Below are positions 27,140 to 35,185 of a stretch of DNA of 64,000 bases, one piece after another; positions within the stretch are counted from its first letter, which is position 1, and every line of letters starts with the position of its first letter. Under the pieces are notes generated by a model that ran no database searches, was not told where the DNA came from, and worked only from the letters and a program-made list of their open reading frames with translations. The translations under genes were made by a program, and so were the position numbers. This stretch comes from Paraburkholderia aromaticivorans (GTDB lineage Bacteria; Pseudomonadota; Gammaproteobacteria; Burkholderiales; Burkholderiaceae), in the NCBI RefSeq assembly GCF_002278075.1, contig NZ_CP022990.1, positions 2,914,001-2,978,000 of the forward strand, written 5' to 3'.

Positions 27140-28477
27140 ATGAGTTCGTATCAAGCCGCATCCAGCCACCCGGTTGCAGCCGCCGCCGCGGGACAACCCG
27201 GCGCCGCCGAAGTCGAGCGCACCTACAAGAAAGTGTTCTGGCGCATCGTGCCGTTTCTGATGCTGTGCTACGTGGTCGCTTATCTGGACCGCGTGAATGT
27301 CGGCTTCGCGAAACTGCAGATGTCGCAAGACCTGGCTTTTAGCGAAACGGTGTTCGGTCTCGGCGCCGGCGTGTTTTTCATCGGCTATTTTCTGTTCGAG
27401 TTGCCGAGCAACATTCTGATGCACAAGATCGGCGCGCGCATCTGGATCGCGCGGATCATGATCACGTGGGGCTTGCTCTCGGCGCTGTTCGTCTTCGTGA
27501 AGACGCCGATGCAGTTCTATATCCTGCGCTTCATGCTGGGTCTCGCCGAAGCCGGTTTCTATCCCGGCGTGATCCTGTACCTGACCTACTGGTTCCCGTC
27601 GCATCGGCGCGCGAAGATCATCGCGGTGTTCATGTCGGCGATTCCGGTGTCGGGCATCTTCGGCAATCCGCTGTCCGGCTGGATCATGCAGACGTTCCAC
27701 AACAGCTCGGGTTTCGCGGGCTGGCAATGGATGTTCCTGATCGAAGCGATCCCCGCCATCGCGATCGGTATCGCGACGATCCTGTATCTCGACAACGGCA
27801 TTTCCAGCGCGAAGTGGCTGAACGAGCGCGAAAAGCGCCTGCTCACCGATGAAATCGCCGCGGCGCAGCCGCAGGACAAGACGCAGAAGCATTCCCTCGG
27901 CGCCGTGTTCCGCGATCCGCGCACGTGGTGGATGTCGCTGATCTATTTCGCGTTCGTCACCGGCCAATACGGCCTGACGTTCTGGATGCCGACGCTGGTC
28001 AAATCGACCGGTGTGACGGGCGCACTCAATATCGGTCTGCTGAGCGCGATTCCGTTTCTGAGCGCGATCGTCGTGATGAATCTGATGGGGCATAGCGCCG
28101 ACAAGCGCCGTGAGCGCCGCTGGCATCTGATCGTGCCGGCGCTGTTCGGTGCGATCGGCTTCACGGTGGCCGCTTCGTTTGCCGACAACACGGTCGTGTC
28201 GATCGTGTCGCTCTCGCTGGCTGCCGCCGGTGTGCTGACCTGCGCGCCGCTTTTCTGGTCGTTGCCGACCGCGTTCATGTCGGGCGCGACCGCCGCGGCC
28301 GGTATCGCGATCATCAATTCGATCGGCAATCTCGCGGGCTTCGCGAGCCCTTACATGATCGGCTATCTGAAGGATCTCACGCATAGCACGCAGACCGGCA
28401 TGTATGTGCTCGCCGGCATGCTCGTGATCGGCGCGATCGCCACGTGGCTCACGCCGCCCAAACTGGTCAACCGATAA
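27140..28477 (+). CDS. MFS transporter, anion:cation symporter family, likely tetronate importer
   Basis: 445 aa, 12 predicted transmembrane helices, with the motif LDRVNVGFAKLQMSQDL after TM1 and the ACS family pattern in GLAEAGFYPGVILYLTYWFP. ACS members import sugar acids and carboxylates with protons. AAGGAG precedes the ATG at 27140. Located between otnC and otnI in the operon, so L-threonate and/or D-erythronate is the inferred cargo. Confidence 0.9.
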   Translation: MSSYQAASSHPVAAAAAGQPGAAEVERTYKKVFWRIVPFLMLCYVVAYLDRVNVGFAKLQMSQDLAFSETVFGLGAGVFFIGYFLFELPSNILMHKIGARIWIARIMITWGLLSALFVFVKTPMQFYILRFMLGLAEAGFYPGVILYLTYWFPSHRRAKIIAVFMSAIPVSGIFGNPLSGWIMQTFHNSSGFAGWQWMFLIEAIPAIAIGIATILYLDNGISSAKWLNEREKRLLTDEIAAAQPQDKTQKHSLGAVFRDPRTWWMSLIYFAFVTGQYGLTFWMPTLVKSTGVTGALNIGLLSAIPFLSAIVVMNLMGHSADKRRERRWHLIVPALFGAIGFTVAASFADNTVVSIVSLSLAAAGVLTCAPLFWSLPTAFMSGATAAAGIAIINSIGNLAGFASPYMIGYLKDLTHSTQTGMYVLAGMLVIGAIATWLTPPKLVNR

Positions 28478-28546
28478 ATCGATACCCGCGCGTGGCATGC
28501 GTCGCTGCGGCGCGCGGGATCGCACTGTTTTCAAGGAGTCGCTGCC

Positions 28547-29335
28547 ATGCCTCGCTTCGCCGCCAACCTCTCGATGATGTACAACGAGCACGCTTTCCTC
28601 GACCGATTTGCCGCCGCGGCACAAGACGGTTTCGAAGCGGTCGAGTTTCTGTTTCCCTACGATTTCCCCGCCGCCGACATCCAGGCGCGTCTCGCCGCGA
28701 ACGGTCTGACGCAGGCGCTCTTCAATGCGCCGCCCGGCGACTGGGCCGCCGGCGAGCGCGGCATTGCGTCGCTGCCGGGACGCGAAGACGAATTCCGCCG
28801 CGGCGTCGAGACGGCGTTCGACTACGCGCGCGTGATCGGCAATCGCAAGCTGCATGTGATGGCCGGCCTGATCGGCGCTGACCAGTCTCGCGCGAAGCAT
28901 CGCGAGGTGTATTTGAGCAACCTCGCGTATGCGGCGAAGGCCGCGCAAGCCGAAGGCATAACGGTCGTGATCGAGCCGATCAATACGCGTGACATGCCGG
29001 GCTTTTTTCTGACCCGTCAGGACGAAGCGCAAGCGGTCTGCGCCGAAGTCGGCGCGCCGAATCTCAAGGTGCAGTTCGACTGTTACCACTGCCAGATCGT
29101 CGAAGGCGACCTCGCAGTGAAACTGAAGCGCGATATGGCGGGCATCGGCCACATTCAGATCGCGGGCGTGCCGGAACGGCATGAGCCGGACACGGGCGAG
29201 CTGAACTACCCGTATCTGCTCGAGCTGATCGACTCGCTCGGCTACGACGGCTACATCGGTTGCGAATACCGGCCGCGCGCGGGCACCTCGGCCGGTCTCG
29301 GCTGGCTCAAACCGTATCTGAACGCGAACCGCTAA
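28547..29335 (+). CDS. otnI: 2-oxo-tetronate isomerase OtnI (hydroxypyruvate isomerase family)
   Basis: 262-aa TIM-barrel isomerase that converts 2-oxo-tetronate to 3-oxo-tetronate. Recognised by [51 protein letters not shown] and [10 protein letters not shown], which include the metal-binding Glu/Asp/His/Glu set. Good ribosome site (AAGGAG). Serves both the threonate branch (from LtnD) and the erythronate branch (from DenD). Confidence 0.93.
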   Translation: MPRFAANLSMMYNEHAFLDRFAAAAQDGFEAVEFLFPYDFPAADIQARLAANGLTQALFNAPPGDWAAGERGIASLPGREDEFRRGVETAFDYARVIGNRKLHVMAGLIGADQSRAKHREVYLSNLAYAAKAAQAEGITVVIEPINTRDMPGFFLTRQDEAQAVCAEVGAPNLKVQFDCYHCQIVEGDLAVKLKRDMAGIGHIQIAGVPERHEPDTGELNYPYLLELIDSLGYDGYIGCEYRPRAGTSAGLGWLKPYLNANR

Positions 29336-29353
29336 CCAAGGACGACACTCATC

Positions 29354-30334
29354 ATGAAAGTACTGATTACCGGCGGCGCGGGTTTTCTCGGCCAGCGTCT
29401 CGCGCGTGAACTGCTCGCGCGCGGTTCCCTGAAGGACACGCAAGGCACGCCGCAAGCAATGAGCGAACTCGTGCTGCTCGACGTGGTGCAAGCCAACGAT
29501 TTCGGCGACAGCCGCGTGCGCACTGAGGTCGGCGATATCGCCGAGCGCAGCGTGCTCGAGCGCGTGATCGACGACAAGACCTCGGCGATCTTCCATCTGG
29601 CCGCGATCGTCAGCGGGCAGGCCGAAGCGGATTTCGATCTCGGCATGCGCATCAATCTGGATGCGTCGCGGCTGTTGCTGGAAACGTGCCGGCAGCGTGG
29701 CCACCGGCCGCGCGTGCTGTTCACGAGCTCCGTGGCGGTGTATGGCGGCGAGTTGCCAGAAGTCGTGCAGGACGACACGGCGTTGAATCCGCAGTCGTCG
29801 TATGGCGCGCAGAAGGCAATCGCGGAGTTGTTGCTCAACGACTACGCACGGCGTGGTTTCGTCGACGGCCGCGTGCTGCGGCTGCCCACCATCAGCGTGC
29901 GGCCGGGCAAGCCGAATGCGGCGGCTTCGTCGTTCGCGAGCGGCATCATTCGCGAGCCGTTGAACGGTGAAGCCGCGGTGTGCCCGGTCTCGGGCTCGAC
30001 GCGGCTCTGGCTGCTGTCGCCGCGCAAGGCGATCGAGAGCCTGATCGCGGGACTCGAACTCGATTCCGCCGCGCTCGGTAACCAGCGTGTGCTGAATCTG
30101 CCGGGTATTTCAGTGAGCGTCGACGAGATGGTCGCCGCGCTGCGCGAGGTCGCGGGCGACGCGGCCGCCGGGCGGATCGTGTGGGAGCGGGACGCGCGGG
30201 TCGAAAAAATCGTCGGCAGCTGGCCGGGGCGGTGGGATACGTCGCGCGCCGAAAAGCTGGGGTTGAGCGGCGAGCGCAGCTTTGCCGACGTGATCCGCAG
30301 TTATGTTGCGGACGAGCATATCGAGATTCGCTAG
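29354..30334 (+). CDS. denD: D-erythronate dehydrogenase DenD
   Basis: 326-aa extended short-chain dehydrogenase that oxidises D-erythronate. NAD-binding GGAGFLGQRLA at about 7-17; catalytic YxxxK in SSYGAQKAIAEL; SSVAVYGGELPEV before it supplies the Ser. Starts 18 bp after otnI. Its presence together with LtnD means both C4 epimers can enter the common OtnI-OtnK-OtnC path. Last gene of the operon. Confidence 0.92.
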   Translation: MKVLITGGAGFLGQRLARELLARGSLKDTQGTPQAMSELVLLDVVQANDFGDSRVRTEVGDIAERSVLERVIDDKTSAIFHLAAIVSGQAEADFDLGMRINLDASRLLLETCRQRGHRPRVLFTSSVAVYGGELPEVVQDDTALNPQSSYGAQKAIAELLLNDYARRGFVDGRVLRLPTISVRPGKPNAAASSFASGIIREPLNGEAAVCPVSGSTRLWLLSPRKAIESLIAGLELDSAALGNQRVLNLPGISVSVDEMVAALREVAGDAAAGRIVWERDARVEKIVGSWPGRWDTSRAEKLGLSGERSFADVIRSYVADEHIEIR

Positions 30335-30600
30335 TCGCAGTTTTCCGCACGGTCCGCGGGCAGTGCCGCAGCCGTGCCCAGGTAGCCCGCGAGCGGTCAC
30401 CAGGCAGTGCCCAGATAGTCTGCGGGCGGTCTCCCCAGGCAGTGCCCATATCGTCACCGAACAGTGCCCAAGCAGTCTCCGGGCACTCATCGAGTCTCGT
30501 GCCGGCGCCATGAATGCCTATGTGCCGGCATGGCGCGTCAATCGTCTGATCCTTTTCAACCAGCGTCGCGGCCTGCACGTATTCCCTGGTGCAGGCCTGC
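30335..30600. repeat. Degenerate short repeats (CAGTGCCCA-type) after denD
   Basis: Between about 30348 and 30490 the element CAGTGCC(C)A recurs at about 30361, 30405, 30440 and 30462, each followed by variants of AGTCTGCGGGCGGTCTCC. Spacing is irregular (44, 35, 22 bp). It is not coding in any frame I trust. No terminator-like hairpin is seen for the denD operon here. Origin and role unknown. Confidence 0.55.
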
Positions 30601-30606
30601 GCGCGC

Positions 30607-30681
30607 TTGACATGGTTTCCGCGACGCGCCTATTATCGAGCCTGGTTGTTCGATATATGACCGTGTGTTCGTATAAAGAAC
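30607..30681 (+). promoter_or_regulatory. pcaF promoter with two PcaR-like boxes
   Basis: TTGACA (30607-30612), an 18-bp spacer and TATTAT (30631-30636) form a good sigma-70 promoter. Just downstream lie GTTCGATATATGACC (30648) and GTTCGTATAAAGAAC (30667), the second a GTTC-N7-GAAC inverted repeat. From memory, the Pseudomonas putida PcaR site begins GTTCGATAAT, so these look like IclR/PcaR-type boxes. The leader to the pcaF ATG is about 235 bp. Confidence 0.6.
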
Positions 30682-30877
30682 AAATGACCGGAATTCCGCG
30701 TCCATCGTCCATCATCTGCGTTAAGCTGATCTGACGCGAAGGCTGCCTTGCGGCCGCTTCCCGTCGCGTTGAGTCCACTTGCGGGACGCCGGGTCGGCGC
30801 ATCCGCGCATCCAGCCCGCGTCATGCCGGAATCCGGTCGTGGCGCGGCGCGCGCAGCACATCAACTGGAGACATCAC

Positions 30878-32080
30878 ATGACCGAAGCATTCCTGTGCGA
30901 CGCGATTCGCACCCCCATCGGCCGCTATGCGGGTTCGCTGTCGTCGGTACGCGCCGACGATCTGGGCGCCGTGCCGCTCAAAGCGCTGATGGAGCGCAAC
31001 AAAAACGTCGACTGGAACGCGATCGACGACGTGATCTACGGCTGCGCGAACCAGGCCGGTGAAGATAATCGCAACGTCGCGCGCATGTCGCTGCTGCTGG
31101 CGGGTTTGCCGCTGGACGTGCCGGGCTCCACCGTGAACCGTCTGTGCGGCTCGGGCATGGACGCGGTCGGCATTGCCGCGCGCGCCATCAAGTCGGGCGA
31201 GGCCGCGTTGATGGTGGCGGGCGGTGTCGAAAGCATGAGCCGCGCGCCGTTCGTGACGGGCAAGGCCACCAGCGCATTCTCGCGCCAGGCCGAGATCTAC
31301 GACACGACGATCGGCTGGCGTTTCGTCAATCCGTTGATGAAGAAACTGTACGGTGTCGATTCGATGCCGGAGACCGGCGAAAACGTCGCGACCGACTACA
31401 ACATCAGCCGTGCCGATCAGGACGCCTTCGCATTGCGCAGCCAGCAAAAAGCGGCGCGCGCGCAACGCGACGGCACGCTCGCGCAGGAAATCGTCGGCGT
31501 GACGATCGCACAGAAGAAGGGCGATCCGGTTACGGTGTCGCAAGACGAGCATCCGCGTGAAACGAGCCTCGAAACGCTCGCCAAACTCAAGGGCGTGGTG
31601 CGTCCGGACGGCACGGTCACGGCAGGCAATGCGTCGGGCGTGAACGACGGCGCGGCGGCCCTGCTGCTCGCCAATGAAGAGACCGCCAAACGCTTCGGCC
31701 TCACCCCGCGCGCCCGCGTGCTGGGTATCGCGACGGCCGGCGTCGCGCCGCGCGTGATGGGCATCGGCCCGGCGCCCGCCACACAGAAACTGCTGGCGCG
31801 CCTGAACATGACCATCGATCAATTCGACGTGATCGAACTGAACGAGGCGTTCGCTTCGCAAGGCATCGCGGTGCTGCGCGCACTCGGCGTGGCCGACGAC
31901 GACGCCCGCGTGAACCCGAATGGCGGCGCGATCGCGCTCGGCCACCCGCTCGGCATGAGCGGCGCGCGTCTGGTGACCACCGCGATGTATCAGCTGCATC
32001 GCACGCAAGGCCGCTTCGCGCTGTGCACGATGTGTATCGGCGTCGGCCAGGGCATTGCGATCGCGATCGAACGGGTGTGA
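30878..32080 (+). CDS. pcaF: 3-oxoadipyl-CoA thiolase PcaF
   Basis: 400-aa thiolase that splits beta-ketoadipyl-CoA to succinyl-CoA and acetyl-CoA, the last step of aromatic catabolism through protocatechuate/catechol. Nucleophile Cys90 ([10 protein letters not shown]), His in [17 protein letters not shown] and second Cys in [10 protein letters not shown] are all present. The length and [17 protein letters not shown] start match PcaF rather than biosynthetic acetoacetyl-CoA thiolases, though the latter cannot be fully excluded. No other pca gene is adjacent; a terminator follows. Confidence 0.9.
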   Translation: MTEAFLCDAIRTPIGRYAGSLSSVRADDLGAVPLKALMERNKNVDWNAIDDVIYGCANQAGEDNRNVARMSLLLAGLPLDVPGSTVNRLCGSGMDAVGIAARAIKSGEAALMVAGGVESMSRAPFVTGKATSAFSRQAEIYDTTIGWRFVNPLMKKLYGVDSMPETGENVATDYNISRADQDAFALRSQQKAARAQRDGTLAQEIVGVTIAQKKGDPVTVSQDEHPRETSLETLAKLKGVVRPDGTVTAGNASGVNDGAAALLLANEETAKRFGLTPRARVLGIATAGVAPRVMGIGPAPATQKLLARLNMTIDQFDVIELNEAFASQGIAVLRALGVADDDARVNPNGGAIALGHPLGMSGARLVTTAMYQLHRTQGRFALCTMCIGVGQGIAIAIERV

Positions 32081-32131
32081 CCGTTTAGGGGACCCGCGCG
32101 CGCGGTTCGAGCTTTGGTTCAGGCAGCAAGC

Positions 32132-32168
32132 AACAGCCTCTTCGCTCGCGCGATGAGGCTGTTTTTTT
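32132..32168 (+). terminator. Intrinsic terminator of pcaF
   Basis: Stem AACAGCCTC / GAGGCTGTT around a GC-rich loop, followed by a run of seven T. Ends about 88 bp after the stop codon. Confidence 0.85.
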
Positions 32169-32593
32169 ATGCGAGCACCGATCACACGTAGTTTGAATGT
32201 GAGTCCAATTCGGACTAAAGACGTTGTGGATTATGTCGGGATATCACGGGATATCGACTGCCCATTCAACGGCCTTGCAGTTTGTGTTTAATGCCGATTG
32301 CATTTGAAACGTGCCGCCCATTAAGAGTAGCCGTAAAAATGTCACAGTATTGTCAACAGCCACGATCCCGCTGCGACGCTACGCCGCGGCACTTTGCGCC
32401 ATTCCCTCATTCAACCGAAAATCACAATTCAATCAATCACAGTTTGCTGTGAGCCATGTAAAATCGTCTGGGTCGTACCTTTAAAAAACTATCATCTTCA
32501 AGATGCCCAAGTACTCGCGGCGTTAAACATCGGCATTCCATATTTTTAGATCGCCGTTACGCTGGATCCAATAATTTTTCAAGGAGCACATAT
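32169..32593. other. AT-richer non-coding region before the duplicated-module gene
   Basis: About 425 bp with visibly lower GC than the surroundings and no convincing frame. It contains a direct repeat CGGGATATC at about 32237 and 32247, and ends in an A/T-rich stretch directly before the ribosome site AAGGAG. It should hold the promoter of the downstream gene; a small RNA or transferred segment is possible but unsupported. Confidence 0.45.
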
Positions 32594-33178
32594 ATGAAGG
32601 CAGCGACAATTGGCGCAGCGTTGATGGTCGCGGCGTTCGCCGCAGCCCAGCCCGCATGGGCGCAAGATGCCATGGCCAGTGCCGCGCAGGGCGTGGTCAG
32701 CGCTGTGGAGCCGGTGCACGTGAAGGCGCAGATCGTGGGTATCGACCCGGGTAGCCGCACGCTCACGCTCAAGGGGCCGGACGGCAATGCGGTGGTCGTC
32801 ATGGTGAGCCAGCAGGTGGCCGGATTCGACCAGTTGAAAGTGGGCGACCGGGTGGACGTGCTCTACAAGAACGCGTTGCTCGTGAAGGCGGAGAAGGTCA
32901 CGGGCAAGGACAAGGGTGTTCGCGCGCGCGTCGATACACAGGTGTACGCACCGGCCTCGGGTGGTTTCGAATCCGCTCGCCAGGTCGAGGTGCTCGCCAC
33001 CGTGCAGAAGATCGATCGCAAGAAGCGTCTGGTCACGCTGCGCGGCGCGTATCAGACGCAAACGCTCCAAGTCGGCCAGGACGTCGATCTGAAGGACGTC
33101 AAGGTAGGCGATACGATTCACGCGGTCTTTGTCTCGGCAGCAGCCGTTCAGGTGACGCCGCAAGACACCGCGCAGTGA
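32594..33178 (+). CDS. Exported protein with two tandem copies of a beta-rich module
   Basis: 194 aa, signal peptide of about 23 residues (AQPAWA|QDA), so periplasmic. The mature part is an internal duplication: VKAQIVGIDPGSRTLTLKGP...VSQQVAGFDQLKVGDRVDVLY (about 44-93) and VLATVQKIDRKKRLVTLRGA...VGQDVDLKDVKVGDTIHAVF (about 133-181). Each copy reads as five or six beta strands with the pattern LKVGDxV, like small OB-fold or DUF5666-type modules. AAGGAG precedes the ATG. Function not known; nothing nearby explains it. Confidence 0.8.
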   Translation: MKAATIGAALMVAAFAAAQPAWAQDAMASAAQGVVSAVEPVHVKAQIVGIDPGSRTLTLKGPDGNAVVVMVSQQVAGFDQLKVGDRVDVLYKNALLVKAEKVTGKDKGVRARVDTQVYAPASGGFESARQVEVLATVQKIDRKKRLVTLRGAYQTQTLQVGQDVDLKDVKVGDTIHAVFVSAAAVQVTPQDTAQ

Positions 33179-33298
33179 CCGCTGCAGTCACGGTAGTAAT
33201 CGCGGCGTTGTCATGCAGCCGAGCATGCCAGTGCCGTCACGCAGGACAACAGCATGTCGGCTCCCGCGAGCCCGCATGCTGCGCCAGGCAGACGCCTC

Positions 33299-33328
33299 CA
33301 ACACCCCTAGTGGCAGGGGTGTTGTTTT
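33299..33328 (+). terminator. Intrinsic terminator after the duplicated-module gene
   Basis: Perfect 10-bp stem CAACACCCCT / AGGGGTGTTG with a 6-nt loop followed by TTTT. About 120 bp past the stop codon. Confidence 0.8.
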
Positions 33329-33373
33329 GTCGGAGCCACAAAAGCTTCGTCAAACACGCAGCCGTCAGCGCTG

Positions 33374-33754
33374 CTAACGCGGCGCAGGCGGCCCGAGGCT
33401 CAACCATGCGAGCCGTCCCAGCCAACGTCTGAACAGGCCGCCTTTCGACGGAAGCGCGCAACTCAAGGACACTCGCGCCGCGCATTGACCATCCGTACTG
33501 AGCCATATGCGCTCGCCGCGATGCAGCTGGAATGTCTGGCCCGGGTCGAGCCAATGATCGTAAGGGGAGCTGACGCGTGTGAGCCAGAGGCGCGCGTCCT
33601 TTACGGCGAGCGTGCTATCGGCTTCGACACGCCATGTCAGCGTCGCGCCGGGCATGACAGAAAAATGCACCACCACCTTCGGCAGACGCTCGTCCTGCTG
33701 ATACGCGAACCGGCTCGAGTCGTCATCCATGCACTGCGGGCTTGCCTGATCCAT
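33374..33754 (-). CDS. DUF2917 domain protein
   Basis: 126-aa cytosolic protein. The central block (about 35-95, GATLTWRVEADSTLAVKDARLWLTRVSSPYDHWLDPGQTFQLHRGERIWLSTDG) matches the DUF2917 family, a cupin-like beta fold found mainly in Burkholderiales. The ATG at 33754 is chosen because GGAGAG precedes it; an upstream in-frame ATG at 33769 has no ribosome site. Function unknown for the family. Confidence 0.78.
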   Translation of the reverse strand: MDQASPQCMDDDSSRFAYQQDERLPKVVVHFSVMPGATLTWRVEADSTLAVKDARLWLTRVSSPYDHWLDPGQTFQLHRGERIWLSTDGQCAARVSLSCALPSKGGLFRRWLGRLAWLSLGPPAPR

Positions 33755-34129
33755 CTTGCTCTCCGTCATCAAGCCGGCGGACGGAGGCGCCCACAAAACA
33801 AAAGGCCCCTTCCGTTACCGGCGGGGCCTTGGGGATTGGTTACGCAGATTCAGACTGCTAACGCACACAAACTCCCAATGGCCAGCCGCTCATGGCTCGC
33901 TTCGGGTGTGTAATCGCATTAGCGATGAAGAGGTGCGTCAACATGGGATTGAGTGTGCCGTTTTGCCGCGGGTCTTGTCAACAGAAAATCGCCATCAGCA
34001 CAAACGCTGCGCGTGCCGTGTGCAGTCCGCGCGACGTGACCTGTCCAGTGCCGGGCGAGGTTAAGCGAATCGGGGCGGCGCGCATGCTTCGCAAGACGTA
34101 GCGCTTTTTCCCTCAGACTCGCGGCAGTC
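33755..34129. other. Intergenic region with the lysR terminator, otherwise empty
   Basis: 375 bp. It holds the DUF2917 promoter and, at 33796-33830, a hairpin for the minus-strand lysR gene. No credible reading frame or further hairpin seen between 33835 and 34129. Confidence 0.5.
33796..33830 (-). terminator. Intrinsic terminator of the lysR gene at 34130
   Basis: Stem AAGGCCCC / GGGGCCTT with an inner CCG/CGG pair; read on the minus strand it is followed by TTTTGTTTTG. About 300 bp downstream of the lysR stop. Confidence 0.6.
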
Positions 34130-35029
34130 TCACGTCGTGCGGGATGCGCTGCGCTGCTGCCGCAAAATCCTCACGAAGTTCAGCACGGTCGGCGATTTCT
34201 CACGCTGCCGATGGATCAGCGCAATACCTGTTGAAAGCGGTTTGCCCTGCAGTTCGTGATACGACACACCTTCGACCTGGATCTGCCGGATCGACGCGGG
34301 CACCACCGCAACGCCGAATCCTGCCGCCACGAGGTTGGCCGCCGACGAGATCTGTGGCGACTCCATGCTGATAGACGGCGCAAAGCCGGCTTCGCGGCAG
34401 GCGCTGATGATCGAGTCATACAGGTCCGGGCCGATCGGCCGCGGAAAGAGGATAAACGAGTCGTCCGCCAGGTCTGCCAGATTGACGCGCCGCCGCCGGT
34501 TCAACCGGTGGCTTGCCGGCAGCACGACCAGCATGTCTTCCTCGACCAGCGGTTGCACGATCAAATCCCGGCAGTTCAGCGGCATGCGCACCAGGGCGGC
34601 ATCGAGTTGCCGCGCGGCGACCTTGTCGAGCAGCAGCGAGCTGTTGCTTTCCTCGCAGCCGATCGTCACGCGCTCATAGGCGTGACGATACCGTTGCATC
34701 GTCATCGCGACGGCTGGATGGAACACCGTGGAACCCGCGAAACCGAGCGAAAGCCGGCCTGTCTCTCCGCGGCCCGCATTCTGCACTTCGACCAAAGCCT
34801 CTCGCGCATCTTCAACGATACGTTGAGCACGCTCGCGAAACAGCCGCCCGGCTTCGGTCAATTCGACGCGGCGCGGATGACGGATGAACAACGGCGTGCC
34901 GATTTCGCGCTCGAGCTTCAGGATCTGCTGACTCAACGGCGGTTGGGCGATTCCGAGGTGCGTGGCGGCATCCGTGAAATGCAGATGCTCGGCGACCGCG
35001 AGAAAGTAGCGCAACTGACGAAATTCCAT
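34130..35029 (-). CDS. LysR-family regulator divergent from D-lactate dehydrogenase
   Basis: 299 aa. Helix-turn-helix MEFRQLRYFLAVAEHLHFTDAATHLGIAQPPLSQQILKLEREIGTPLFIRHPRRVELTEAG is of the CatR/BenM/CbbR-like subgroup. Effector domain follows from about residue 90. It is divergent from the dld gene with 156 bp between the two start codons, so it probably controls it; the intergenic sequence ATATTGGACTAAT is AT-rich and may be part of the site. Effector unknown (lactate or a related 2-hydroxyacid is an inference). Confidence 0.88.
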   Translation of the reverse strand: MEFRQLRYFLAVAEHLHFTDAATHLGIAQPPLSQQILKLEREIGTPLFIRHPRRVELTEAGRLFRERAQRIVEDAREALVEVQNAGRGETGRLSLGFAGSTVFHPAVAMTMQRYRHAYERVTIGCEESNSSLLLDKVAARQLDAALVRMPLNCRDLIVQPLVEEDMLVVLPASHRLNRRRRVNLADLADDSFILFPRPIGPDLYDSIISACREAGFAPSISMESPQISSAANLVAAGFGVAVVPASIRQIQVEGVSYHELQGKPLSTGIALIHRQREKSPTVLNFVRILRQQRSASRTT

Positions 35030-35185
35030 ATCTTTTTCGTCTCCAAAATGTGACTTCGAGATATTGGACTAATGACCGGACTGATTCTAACCTTTGCGTC
35101 AATCCGATGCGCTCAAAGGCCGCACCCGAAATCACTGGCCGCAATCGTCGCGCATCGCAATCAACATTCGCCGAGGAGAAGTTCT

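Noticed and set aside
27125..29704. An 859-codon open frame on the minus strand, antisense to otnC-MFS-otnI-denD
   Set aside because: It lies wholly opposite four well-supported genes, is rich in Arg/His/Asp as expected from the reverse frame of high-GC codons, and shows no family motif or ribosome site.
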